Of a DNA stretch of 24,191 nucleotides, positions 1 through 7,885 are shown one piece after another. Location of the stretch: positions 1 through 24,191 of the forward strand of contig JAFGLG010000013.1 in assembly GCA_016928155.1 (NCBI GenBank), read 5' to 3'. The stretch is from Candidatus Woesearchaeota archaeon (GTDB taxonomy: Archaea > Nanobdellota > Nanobdellia > Woesearchaeales > JAFGLG01). Below the pieces are notes generated by a model. That model saw only the letters and a program-made list of their open reading frames with translations, did not search any database and was not told the origin of the DNA. Each line of letters opens with the position of its first letter. The stretch's first letter is position 1. The position numbers were made by a program, and so were the translations under genes.

Positions 1-1
1 A

Positions 2-3000
2 GGCACAGAAACCTGCAACGCAGGAGAATGGCAAGGATGCCCACTGCCACAAGAAGAGGCCTGCAACAACCAAGACGACAACTGCGACGGAATAATAGAC
101 AATATCACCCAATCAACAAACGAACAAGGACTATGCTTCATAAACACAGAAACATGCATAGAAGGGACCTGGACACCAAACAATGAATACACACCACAGG
201 AAGAAACCTGCAACAATCTAGATGATGATTGTGACGGTACAACTGACAATATGACACAGGATTGCTCAGTTCAGCATCTTGGTGTATGCGCACTAGGAAC
301 AGAATTATGCACAGAAGGCACATGGGACGGATGCCCGCTGCCACAGACAGAGATATGCGATCTCGAATCACAAGACGAAGATTGCGACGGACAGATAAAT
401 GAAGAGAACTCGACAGACTGCACAACTTATTATCACGACGAAGACAGCGACACATGGGGCCTCGAACTGGACAACAGATGCCTATGCGCACCACTAGACC
501 CATATGATTCAACACAATTCGAGGATTGCAATGACACAAACCCAGATGTCAACCTAGACGCGACAGAAGCATGCAACGGAATAGACGACGACTGCGATGG
601 CAATATAGACGAAGAGAACGCGACAGGCTGTAGCATATACTATTATGATGAGGACAGCGACACATGGGGATTACAAGAAGACAACAGATGCCTATGCGGA
701 CCAGAAGCCGAATATTCTTCAACACAATACCAGGACTGCGACGACACAAACCCAGGCATTAATCCTGGAATGCCCGAGATATATTACAATTTCCTTGATG
801 ATGACTGCAATGCAAGCACAATTGACTGGGATAAGGATAGCGATGGCTATCCTGCACCTCCGTTTGGCACTGACTGCAATGATAATGACCCAAACATAAA
901 TCCAGGGATGCCAGAGATACCTGGCAATGGTATCGATGATGACTGCAATGCAAGCACAGGGGATTATGATGTAGATGGGGATGGTTATGAAGGATGTTAT
1001 CCTTATTACTGCGGGGATGACTGCGATGATAACAATGCCTCAATAAATCCAGGTGCAGCAGAGATATGTGATAATGTGGATAATGATTGCGATGGTGTGA
1101 TAGATAACATTACTCAGTCAACAAACGAGCTGGGAGAATGCATAATCAACACCGAGACCTGCATAGCAGGCAATTGGACACCTAACAATGAATATAGTAT
1201 CACAGACGAAATCTGCAACAACCTTGATGATGATTGTGATGGCACAATTGATATGATAACACAGGATTGCTCAGTCCAGCATCTCGGTATATGCGCACTA
1301 GGAACCGAATTATGCACAGAAGGCTCCTGGGACGGATGCCCAATACCAGAAGAAGAATTATGCAACGATGATGGATTGGACGAAGACTGCGATGGCAATA
1401 TTAATGAACCAGAAATCTGCAGTTGCCTTAATGGCCAAACACAGCCCTGCCCATTCCAGTATGGTGTATGCGTAGGAGCATTCGAGACATGCACAGAAGG
1501 CCAATGGCCAGGATGCACAGCAGACAATTATGGACCAGACTATGAAGCAGGAACAGAACTCACCTGCGACGGACTGGATAATGACTGCGATGTAGCAATT
1601 GACGAGAACATCACAAACCAGACAGGCTCAACAGATGTCGGAGAATGCTCATTCGGCCTTGATGTCTGCATAGCAGGCAACTGGACAGTCAACATAACAC
1701 CAATCTATCCAGAAAATGAAATCTGCGATGGTCTCGATAATGACTGCAATAACCTAACTGATGATGATCTTGTTCCAGAACTATGCCTATTGCAGGATGG
1801 AGTTTGCGCTGGGTCTACAAAGGTCTGCGGCGGAGAGCTAGGATGGCTCGATTGCACAGCAGACAATTATGGACCAGACTACGAAGCAGGAACAGAAACC
1901 TCCTGCGATAGTCTAGATAATGACTGTGATGGAACAGTAGACATGATGATACAAGAATGCTCATTGAACTATCAAGGAATCTGTGCAGAGGGGAATGAAA
2001 CCTGCACATTAGGGCTATGGTTCGGCTGCCCAGCACCTCAAACTGAGATCTGCGACGGAACCCTGGATGAGGACTGCGACGGCACAATAGATGAACCTAA
2101 CGCAACAAACTGCTTGGAATACTATTATGACGGAGACAGTGACACATGGGGCCTCGGACTGGACAACAGATGCCTATGCGCACCAGAAGACCCATATGAT
2201 TCAACACAGTTCGAAGACTGCGATGATGCAAACCCAGAAGTCAACCCAGACGCGACAGAAACATGTAACGGAATAGACGACGACTGCGATACCCTTGTTG
2301 ATGAAGAAAACGCAACAGGCTGCTTAGTATATTATTATGACGGAGACAACGACACATGGGGACTGGAACTAGATAATAAATGCCTATGCACACCACAAGA
2401 CCAATACACATCAAACCAGACACAGGACTGTGATGATACTGACGCATCAATAAATCCAGAAGCAACAGAGATATGCGATGGGGTGGATAATGATTGTGAC
2501 TTCATGACAGACAATATAACACAACCATGTTCATTGCAGGACGGAGTATGCACAGGAGCATTCGAAACATGCACAGATGGAAGCTGGCCAGGATGCACAG
2601 ACGCAGATTATGGCCTGGATTATGAACCAGGTACGGAGGTCTCATGCGACAACCTGGACAATGACTGCGACAGCCAAACAGACGAAGACCTTTATCAGGA
2701 TGTTGCCTGCGGCCAAGATGAATGTAATGGCTTAGTCACACAGCAGTGCCTTGATAGTGATTATCAGGATATTGGCAATTGTTCCTCATACAGCAATCCA
2801 TGCAGGGTTGATGATAATTATTCAATTTATGGCTGCTATGCAGGTACTGATTTTGATGATGATACCTATAAGGAGGATCATTATTTCCTATGCAATGAGA
2901 TAGGGATATGCACAGATTATGCTCATGATTGGCAACTTGATGAGGAGTGCAACACAACACAGTATTGCTGGTATTCAGTGGATGATGGCTCTGACAATTA

Positions 3001-3745
3001 TTATTGCCAGGATAACAAATGCCCTGATTTCACCTCTGTTCCATTGACACAGGCTATTGTGTATACCCCTTATGATTATACTGCAGTCGCTGATGATCCT
3101 GAGGACAGTGTCTTGACTTATTCACTGGATCTCATCCCTGTAGGGACAAGCATGATGAGCATAGACCCAGCCACAGGAGTGATTGATTGGACCCCTTCAC
3201 CAGATCAGATTAACAGCTATAATCTGGCTGCCGATAACAGTGTCACTGTCAGGGTCGATGATGGCATGTGCTCAGTGACCCAGGAGTTTGAAATCACTGT
3301 TCATGGTATCTGCTCTGAGGATGATGGGGGCATAAAATATTTCACAAAAGGCAGGGTCAATGGTACTGGATGTTATGCAGGTGATTGCATGGATTATGAT
3401 ACCTCAGATTGGTGCAATGGTCCTGATGTCCTTATCGAATTCTATTGCAGCAATGGTGATTTAAAATCTACCGAGAAGAATTGCATCAATGGCTGTGAAG
3501 ATGGTGCTTGTAATATTGAGCCATATTGTGATGATACAGATGGTGGCTCGGATTATTTTGAATTTGGAATAGTATCTTATGATGGTATTGATTATGAGGA
3601 TGTCTGCAATGGCTCCACACTGACAGAATATTATTGCTCAAATGATATGATGAATTATGACTTTTATGTCTGTGAGAATGGCTGTTCTGATGGAGCTTGC
3701 CAACTCATGAAAGCACAAGACCTACAAAAGAACAGGATTAGGTGA
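2..3745 (+). CDS. Large exported MopE-type Asp/Cys repeat protein, 5' end missing
   Basis: The reading frame is open from base 2, so the gene begins left of the window; 1,247 residues are visible. I count 16 motifs of the form N/D-x-x-D-x-D-C-D/N (for example GIDDDCDG, NVDNDCDG), the signature of the putative metal-binding MopE family. They alternate with Cys modules of the pattern C-x-x-G-x-W-x-x-C. Around 3022-3306 a non-repetitive stretch (SIDPATGVIDWTPS) resembles a cadherin/Ig-like domain, and the tail has two small Cys modules ending GCEDGAC and GCSDGAC. There is no C-terminal membrane helix. The many Cys residues and N-x-T/S sequons (NIT, NAT) fit an extracellular, disulfide-bonded, perhaps glycosylated protein; the signal peptide would lie outside the window. 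Calcium or other metal binding is inferred from the family and not shown. The 3' neighbour starts 5 bp after the stop, so they are probably cotranscribed. Confidence 0.85.
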   Translation, partial: GTETCNAGEWQGCPLPQEEACNNQDDNCDGIIDNITQSTNEQGLCFINTETCIEGTWTPNNEYTPQEETCNNLDDDCDGTTDNMTQDCSVQHLGVCALGTELCTEGTWDGCPLPQTEICDLESQDEDCDGQINEENSTDCTTYYHDEDSDTWGLELDNRCLCAPLDPYDSTQFEDCNDTNPDVNLDATEACNGIDDDCDGNIDEENATGCSIYYYDEDSDTWGLQEDNRCLCGPEAEYSSTQYQDCDDTNPGINPGMPEIYYNFLDDDCNASTIDWDKDSDGYPAPPFGTDCNDNDPNINPGMPEIPGNGIDDDCNASTGDYDVDGDGYEGCYPYYCGDDCDDNNASINPGAAEICDNVDNDCDGVIDNITQSTNELGECIINTETCIAGNWTPNNEYSITDEICNNLDDDCDGTIDMITQDCSVQHLGICALGTELCTEGSWDGCPIPEEELCNDDGLDEDCDGNINEPEICSCLNGQTQPCPFQYGVCVGAFETCTEGQWPGCTADNYGPDYEAGTELTCDGLDNDCDVAIDENITNQTGSTDVGECSFGLDVCIAGNWTVNITPIYPENEICDGLDNDCNNLTDDDLVPELCLLQDGVCAGSTKVCGGELGWLDCTADNYGPDYEAGTETSCDSLDNDCDGTVDMMIQECSLNYQGICAEGNETCTLGLWFGCPAPQTEICDGTLDEDCDGTIDEPNATNCLEYYYDGDSDTWGLGLDNRCLCAPEDPYDSTQFEDCDDANPEVNPDATETCNGIDDDCDTLVDEENATGCLVYYYDGDNDTWGLELDNKCLCTPQDQYTSNQTQDCDDTDASINPEATEICDGVDNDCDFMTDNITQPCSLQDGVCTGAFETCTDGSWPGCTDADYGLDYEPGTEVSCDNLDNDCDSQTDEDLYQDVACGQDECNGLVTQQCLDSDYQDIGNCSSYSNPCRVDDNYSIYGCYAGTDFDDDTYKEDHYFLCNEIGICTDYAHDWQLDEECNTTQYCWYSVDDGSDNYYCQDNKCPDFTSVPLTQAIVYTPYDYTAVADDPEDSVLTYSLDLIPVGTSMMSIDPATGVIDWTPSPDQINSYNLAADNSVTVRVDDGMCSVTQEFEITVHGICSEDDGGIKYFTKGRVNGTGCYAGDCMDYDTSDWCNGPDVLIEFYCSNGDLKSTEKNCINGCEDGACNIEPYCDDTDGGSDYFEFGIVSYDGIDYEDVCNGSTLTEYYCSNDMMNYDFYVCENGCSDGACQLMKAQDLQKNRIR
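60..350 (+). repeat. Long intragenic repeat, second copy at 1065-1355
   Basis: About 290 bp recur 1,005 bp (335 codons) downstream inside the MopE-type gene. The shared order is a DDDCDG motif, ITQSTNE, a Cys module with TPNNEY, another NNLDDDCDGT motif, then QDCSVQHLG and CALGTELCTEG. The last 90 bases (260-349 against 1265-1354) are nearly identical at DNA level, while the left part is more diverged, mainly at third codon positions. This points to segmental duplication or gene conversion. Confidence 0.85.
408..700 (+). repeat. Long intragenic repeat, second copy at 2100-2392
   Basis: About 290 bp recur 1,692 bp (564 codons) downstream in the same gene. The unit encodes DSDTWGLELDNRCLCAP, a Tyr-Asp-Ser-Thr-Gln stretch, CNGIDDDCD and then a second DTWGL-type module, so the unit itself is an internal duplication (around 449 and 657). 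DNA identity is high over the first half of the unit. Confidence 0.85.
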
Positions 3746-3750
3746 TTAAG

Positions 3751-4530
3751 ATGATGAAAGTTAATCTGACTGATAAGATAATAGAGATCCAAAAAGAGAA
3801 AAGCTCATCATGGTATTCAAAGGCTGCAGTTATTGTCACGATGGCAATCCAGGGATTGTTTCCGCTGTACGGCCTGAATCAGGTCAAGGCAGAAGAATAC
3901 AGGGAACCAAATGCTCAGGTGTATAGCATGTCCCAGTCTGAGATCAATAAGCTTCATGAGACTGACAGCCTTGAAACTTTAGCTGAAGAGCAGGACCTTT
4001 TCGCTGCTCCTGCTGCCCCTGTATTGTATGGGTGCGCAGGCGATGGTTTTGTAAATCTTTGGTGGGATCCTGTAACAGGTGCGGCTAAATACAGGCTGTA
4101 TGTGAATGATACAGATGAGTTTTCAACAGCTGATTATGATGACTGCCTGGGGATATTTTGCCCTAATCCTGGGGGAACAGAATATCAGAATACGACTTCA
4201 AATGGCGGATTTTTCCAGCCAGAGAATGGTGAGCCTTTACATTACTGGGTAACTGCTGTGAATAGTTATGGCGAGGAAAGCTCTCCTTCAAATTCAGTTG
4301 AGCTCACACCACAGCTTGATCTGGATGGTATTCTTCTCAATGTCAACTGGCAAGGTGGGGAGCTTCCTATTCTTCTGCAATGGATGCCTTCAACTTCCCC
4401 AAATGGATATGAAGTCTGGTCTGGGACAGACCCGCAGAACTTGGGATATGATAGCACAACCTCCAATAACGCTTCAGCCCAGCCTGATAATGCTGATACT
4501 TTGTTTTTCAGGATAGAGTATGCACCATGA
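3751..4530 (+). CDS. Exported protein with FN3-like domain
   Basis: 259 residues from ATG 3751. A GTG at 3742 would extend it by three codons and overlap the upstream stop, but an AGGTGATT Shine-Dalgarno at 3740-3747 lies 6 bases before ATG 3751, which favours the ATG; ATG 3754 is also possible. The N-terminus has a charged stretch of about 22 residues followed by a hydrophobic segment (AAVIVTMAIQGLFPLYGL) and then KAEE, so it is a signal peptide with a long n-region or a signal anchor. The middle (about residues 85-185) reads as a fibronectin type III fold: VNLWWDPVTGAAKYRLYV, HYWVTAVNSYGEES, SNSVELTP. The C-terminal 70 residues look like a second, shorter FN3-like unit (ILLQWMPSTSPNGYEVW). 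Its position directly after the MopE-type gene suggests a joint role at the cell surface. No enzyme motif is seen. Confidence 0.7.
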   Translation: MMKVNLTDKIIEIQKEKSSSWYSKAAVIVTMAIQGLFPLYGLNQVKAEEYREPNAQVYSMSQSEINKLHETDSLETLAEEQDLFAAPAAPVLYGCAGDGFVNLWWDPVTGAAKYRLYVNDTDEFSTADYDDCLGIFCPNPGGTEYQNTTSNGGFFQPENGEPLHYWVTAVNSYGEESSPSNSVELTPQLDLDGILLNVNWQGGELPILLQWMPSTSPNGYEVWSGTDPQNLGYDSTTSNNASAQPDNADTLFFRIEYAP

Positions 4531-4541
4531 TGTTGACATGA

Positions 4542-4557
4542 TTACCCTAGTGGGTAA
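4542..4557. terminator. Hairpin after the FN3-gene stop
   Basis: TTACCC / GGGTAA form a perfect 6-bp stem with a TAGT loop, 11 bases after the stop codon at 4530, followed by CCTCCTTTGTTT. It could be a transcript end or an mRNA 3' stabiliser. There is no long T run directly behind it. Confidence 0.35.
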
Positions 4558-4569
4558 CCTCCTTTGTTT

Positions 4570-4601
4570 AGGATTAGTGACAACTAATCTTTATATAGAG
4601 A
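4570..4601 (+). promoter_or_regulatory. Dyad GATTAGT/ACTAATC abutting a TATA-like box
   Basis: GATTAGT (4572-4578) and ACTAATC (4583-4589) form a perfect 7-bp inverted repeat with a 4-base spacer, extendable by a G-T and an A-T pair. It abuts the element TTTATATAGAGA at 4590-4601. This could be an operator beside a promoter. Confidence 0.35.
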
Positions 4602-4689
4602 AGATTTTGTCGACATGGAAATCAGCATGGAAAAAGTTGTCAGACATTAATGAATACATTTTTTCATTATATAAGCTTTTCCGGAAAGT

Positions 4690-4701
4690 TTTATATAGAG
4701 A
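4690..4701 (+). promoter_or_regulatory. Second TATA-like box, exact copy of 4590-4601
   Basis: TTTATATAGAGA recurs exactly 100 bp after the first copy. It is preceded by the 10-bp palindrome TTTCCGGAAA at 4678-4687. A start about 25-30 bp downstream would give a leader of about 135 nt before the ATG at 4859. Confidence 0.45.
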
Positions 4702-4746
4702 CTATTCATGATGTTATGATTAGCTGTTTTAGGGGAGAAAAATGAG

Positions 4747-4854
4747 GTGGTAAACAAATTCTGCTTCATTTTAGCTCTATGCTGCTTATGGTGCTTAACT
4801 CCGTATGCAAGGCATACAAAAAATCAAAATAAAAACCAAATAGCTATGAGGTGA
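4747..4854 (+). CDS. Possible leader peptide or small exported peptide (35 aa)
   Basis: A GTG-initiated frame of 35 codons follows an AGGGGAG Shine-Dalgarno-like site (4731-4737) and ends in TGA inside the AGGTGAT ribosome-binding site of the next gene. The product begins VVNKFCFILALCCLWCLTP, a hydrophobic Cys-rich signal-like stretch, followed by a short basic polar tail. Position and overlap suggest a translationally coupled upstream frame. The GTG start and lack of any recognisable family keep this tentative; it may equally be non-coding leader. Confidence 0.25.
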   Translation: MVNKFCFILALCCLWCLTPYARHTKNQNKNQIAMR

Positions 4855-4858
4855 TAGT

Positions 4859-5866
4859 ATGAGAAAAACAACAATAGTTTTATTGGCTGCCTTGGTTATG
4901 GCACTGCCAATGGTGTTTGGTGGGGTAGTCATCAATGCCACGCCAGGAAACGGAACAACAACTCCTGTTGCTGCTGATCCGGAGATGACAGATTGGTTTA
5001 CATTTTTCCCTGTGGAGAACTGCAGCCCGAACTATAATCCATTTTGTACGCAGACATACAGCACCAGGAACTCTATCTCTGGTATGCAGGAATATGAGTT
5101 CGCATTCACAGGCGATGTCCTGCATTTCGAGATGACAGTCAGGCATCCGACTACAAATGCACTCATAATAGGTTATGGCGGTGTGGACTTGCTTTGTGAC
5201 GGAGCAGGGCTTATTCCAGATATTTCCCTTATGAACCCTTGCTCAGGCACAAGTCCTGTCTATGACACAGCAACTGGAAAGTATGTGCGGAAATTCTGCG
5301 GTGATTACACAATCGATTCATCGATTATGGATGACAGATGCACCATTGTCCCGAAGTTCGATATTGATGGTACAGGACCTGGGGGTTGGTATGATTTTGC
5401 CATATTCCCATCATCTACATATCCGCTTTATGAGAATGTGAATGAGATCCTGTACAATCCGGCTATTGATGGCACAGCACCATTATCATACACATGGTAT
5501 CTGAATCAGGTGAATGATTATAACGAAATGACACCATACCCTGCAATCTTCGGATTCACCTCAATTGATGATTCTGAAGGCCAGGGAGTCATCGGCAAGC
5601 TGTACACAAGGACATTGATATTCGACTGCATCAGCGCATCGGGAATGGATATCAATACTGATCAGGTGCAGTACAGGGTAGGCGCTGGAACAGATACGAA
5701 TTTGCCGGCAAATGAGGTCTGGGCATTGGTTGAGGATATGGTCTCCACATCAGGCACTGGTTTCTCAAGGCAGTTCTTCTATCAGGTCTGGTGGTCTGCA
5801 GGCAACAGCTGCTCTGCATTCTCAGCAAACTCTGGTATGCCGCAGGCTGCATTTGCAACCTATTAA
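4859..5866 (+). CDS. Secreted protein of unknown function
   Basis: 335 residues. ATG 4859 follows a strong AGGTGAT site (4849-4855). The first 21 residues (MRKTTIVLLAALVMALPMVFG) form a typical cleavable signal peptide. The mature protein is rich in aromatic residues, Asp, Thr and Pro and has several Cys residues in close pairs (for example NCSPNYNPFC), suggesting disulfides outside the cell. There is no C-terminal membrane helix or lipobox, so it is probably secreted or held by other surface proteins. Stretches such as YEFAFTGDVLHFEMTV and FFYQVWWSAGNSC suggest beta structure. I recognise no family. It has its own promoter region upstream and a T-rich end downstream, so it is probably monocistronic. 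Confidence 0.75.
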   Translation: MRKTTIVLLAALVMALPMVFGGVVINATPGNGTTTPVAADPEMTDWFTFFPVENCSPNYNPFCTQTYSTRNSISGMQEYEFAFTGDVLHFEMTVRHPTTNALIIGYGGVDLLCDGAGLIPDISLMNPCSGTSPVYDTATGKYVRKFCGDYTIDSSIMDDRCTIVPKFDIDGTGPGGWYDFAIFPSSTYPLYENVNEILYNPAIDGTAPLSYTWYLNQVNDYNEMTPYPAIFGFTSIDDSEGQGVIGKLYTRTLIFDCISASGMDINTDQVQYRVGAGTDTNLPANEVWALVEDMVSTSGTGFSRQFFYQVWWSAGNSCSAFSANSGMPQAAFATY

Positions 5867-5893
5867 TTTTTTATTTTTTTCTCTTTTCTTGTA
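5867..5893 (+). terminator. T-rich transcription end
   Basis: Directly after the TAA comes TTTTTTATTTTTTTCTCTTTTC. Archaeal RNA polymerase terminates at such T-rich tracts without a hairpin. It lies between convergent genes. Confidence 0.6.
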
Positions 5894-5923
5894 TTCTGGT
5901 CAAAATAGTATAGAAAAAAATGA

Positions 5924-6790
5924 TTATAGCTCATCAAGTATCCTGTCTTCTGGTGTCTTTATTTTCTTCTTCCTGAAGATGATGAGAAGTGACACAATCA
6001 GGAGCAGGGCTATCAGCACTATCCAGATTATGGGCAGTTTGGATGTTATGGTTATCTCAGCCCTGACTGGTTTTGTGATGCTTTTTCCTAATATGTTGTA
6101 TACGACATCTATCTGAAGCTCTCCTTCATAGCTGTCTGATGTATCAAGCTTGACATCTATCTGCCTTATCTCATCCGGTTCCAGGTCTATCCTGTCTTCG
6201 CTCAGTGAAAGCAGTGCAGGATCAGGATTTGATATCAGCACTTCAATAGGCAGGCTGTAAGGGTTCTGGACATTGAAGCTGAATCCTGCATCATCACCTG
6301 TGGATGCGCTCACGATTATCCTTGAATCAGGGACAGATGCTTCCTGCAGTCTGGGTGTTGTCGTGAATTTGACTGTTATGCTCTTTGACACGAAGTTCTC
6401 TCCATTGCGGAAAATCACGCCCAATGACTCCCTCTTGCCTTCTGCTCCGGTATCTTTGTCAGTGAATATCAGGAAGTTCAGCTCCTTCTGTTGCCCGGCG
6501 CCGAGTGAGAAATTGGTCTTTTCAAAGAGTAGGTTATCTGTTGCTGAGATTTCCACCTGGACATCATTGGTATTGGGGTTTGTGATAAGGACCGGCACTT
6601 TTACAAGCCCGCCGAAGTTCTTGTCTGTCTCAACGATGGTCTGGATGAATGCAGGCTCGATTGATATGTCAAGTGTTTCAGTTGTGTTCCTGACTATTAT
6701 GACGCTTCCGTAATCCGGAATAGCCTGTCCGAATACCATGGGCAAAGCGATCAAGATACTTAAGAGAATGCTGAATACTATTTTATTCAT
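5924..6790 (-). CDS. Exported Ig-like protein with C-terminal membrane anchor
   Basis: 288 residues from the ATG whose first base is 6790. A further ATG five codons upstream lies on the G-rich ribosome-binding site (GGGGTGGG), so the inner start is preferred. The N-terminus MNKIVFSILLSILIALPMVFG is a signal peptide. The body reads as two Ig-like beta sandwiches with strand patterns such as VKVPVLITNPNTNDVQVEI and FSFNVQNPYSLPIEVLISN, of the kind seen in extracellular CARDB/NEW3-like domains. A single hydrophobic helix near the end (IIWIVLIALLLIVSLLII) is followed by FRKKKIK, giving outside-domain, inside-tail topology. It is second in a two-gene operon 56 bp behind its partner, which has the same layout. 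No catalytic motif is seen; a structural or adhesive role is inferred. Confidence 0.75.
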   Translation of the reverse strand: MNKIVFSILLSILIALPMVFGQAIPDYGSVIIVRNTTETLDISIEPAFIQTIVETDKNFGGLVKVPVLITNPNTNDVQVEISATDNLLFEKTNFSLGAGQQKELNFLIFTDKDTGAEGKRESLGVIFRNGENFVSKSITVKFTTTPRLQEASVPDSRIIVSASTGDDAGFSFNVQNPYSLPIEVLISNPDPALLSLSEDRIDLEPDEIRQIDVKLDTSDSYEGELQIDVVYNILGKSITKPVRAEITITSKLPIIWIVLIALLLIVSLLIIFRKKKIKTPEDRILDEL

Positions 6791-6846
6791 TATAACCCAC
6801 CCCATTTATATTATGAATCTATTTATGATAAAATAAATAAAATAAA

Positions 6847-7692
6847 TCATTTCTTCTTTTTCTTTGTCTGTTTTGCAGCTTGTGGTTCGCTGGACTGCCT
6901 CATGAACATCCAGAATATCAATCCGCCGACAAGCACGATGAGCAGCAGTATTCCCACTCCGATAAGCACATTCATCTTGAGCTTTGCTATGCTGAGCTCG
7001 AGTTCTGTCGGAATCCTTACTTTTGCCTCTTTCACTGTCAGCACTGTGTATATCTTGCCTGTGCCTGTGAATGGTTCTTTTGTGTCTGCTTTCACCATAT
7101 AGGTGGTTGATTCCCCAGGCACAAGCTCTGTCTTGCTGAATTCTGCGGATATCCTCCCTTTGAACTTCTCATCTGTCTCCAGGGAAAGCTTCACTGTGTA
7201 ATTGTAGGGATTCATGACCTCCATCTCCTTGAGCATCTTGCTTCCCTGCGTCCCGTTCATGAATATGTTGCCCTTTGGCGCTATGTTCTTCTCAAGCTCC
7301 TTGAATGTCGCGATTATCTTTATGTCAGAGCCGCCGGACATCGAAGGCTGGTCATCTGCTGAGAATAAGGTTCCTATGTTCTGTGAAGAGTTTCCCACCT
7401 GTGTGATGTGCATCAGGAAGATTATGTCCCTTGATTCTCCTGGCGCAAGCGTGAACTGCTTGTCTTCCTCTTTCAGGAAGAGTATGTTATTGTCTGAAAC
7501 TCGTGTTGTTATTGTGACATTGAAATCATTTGAGTTACGGACATGGAACAGCCCTTCATCTATTGTGCCATAGAGGGGATAGACATCGACTCTTTTTATC
7601 ATCCTCGGCGGTGAGTAGCTTGCAGTGAGAGCCCCGAGTACTGAGGTTGACAGTATTATCAGAGCCAGTGAAATCAATAGCAGCTTTCGCAT
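6847..7692 (-). CDS. Exported Ig-like protein with C-terminal membrane anchor, operon partner
   Basis: 281 residues from the ATG at 7692; a TTG five codons upstream sits on the GGGGGT ribosome-binding site and is rejected. The signal peptide MRKLLLISLALIILSTSVLG is followed by two Ig-like regions (FHVRNSNDFNVTITTRV with FTLAPGESRDIIFLM; MEVMNPYNYTVKLSLET with TELVPGESTTYMVKA). The paired pattern of a strand, N-x-x-x-Y/F and PGES is typical of extracellular beta sandwiches. The C-terminus has one membrane helix (VLIGVGILLLIVLVGGLIFW) and a Lys-rich tail ending in five Lys. It is the first gene of the pair with 5924-6790, and the near-identical layout suggests they arose by duplication or form a complex. 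Several N-x-T/S sequons are present. Confidence 0.75.
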   Translation of the reverse strand: MRKLLLISLALIILSTSVLGALTASYSPPRMIKRVDVYPLYGTIDEGLFHVRNSNDFNVTITTRVSDNNILFLKEEDKQFTLAPGESRDIIFLMHITQVGNSSQNIGTLFSADDQPSMSGGSDIKIIATFKELEKNIAPKGNIFMNGTQGSKMLKEMEVMNPYNYTVKLSLETDEKFKGRISAEFSKTELVPGESTTYMVKADTKEPFTGTGKIYTVLTVKEAKVRIPTELELSIAKLKMNVLIGVGILLLIVLVGGLIFWMFMRQSSEPQAAKQTKKKKK

Positions 7693-7748
7693 ATTAGATA
7701 CCCCCAAAGCTTATTATTACTTCGTTGTAGTCAAAGGGACCTCCTTTC

Positions 7749-7760
7749 ATATTTAAATAT
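7749..7760 (-). promoter_or_regulatory. TATA-like palindrome upstream of the Ig-like operon
   Basis: ATATTTAAATAT is a perfect 12-bp palindrome about 57 bp upstream of the ATG at 7692. It would give a start near 7727 and a leader of about 35 nt containing GGGGGT. The same palindrome recurs at 8435-8446. Confidence 0.45.
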
Positions 7761-7856
7761 TACTATAATGACAACTATTATGACAAGCATATGATTATCA
7801 GGGGACAGGCATCACATAGTTATTATTTTCTATATTGATTTTAATTAGGGTAAAGC

Positions 7857-7864
7857 TTTTAAAC
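7857..7864 (+). promoter_or_regulatory. TATA-like box for the 7886 gene
   Basis: CTTTTAAA lies about 26 bp before ATG 7886. This spacing places the transcription start at or next to the ATG, supporting a leaderless mRNA and the choice of ATG 7886. Confidence 0.5.
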
Positions 7865-7885
7865 CCTTGCCCGGTTCTGCAGGAT

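Noticed and set aside
2-3745. Assignment as a copper-binding protein by analogy with MopE
   Set aside because: The family name comes from a methanotroph copper protein, but the Asp-rich motif here looks more like calcium-type loops and the ligand cannot be read from sequence.
4520-4711. 63-codon frame overlapping the end of the FN3-like gene
   Set aside because: It contains the TATA-like boxes and dyads of the next promoter and has no ribosome-binding site.
4859-6790. Common ALPMVFG string in the signal peptides of two neighbouring exported proteins
   Set aside because: Signal peptides converge easily on such hydrophobic strings and the rest of the two proteins shows no similarity.
7730-7795. 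Minus-strand 19-codon hydrophobic frame upstream of the Ig-like operon
   Set aside because: It overlaps the operon's TATA-like palindrome, so it is unlikely to be transcribed; too short and low in complexity.
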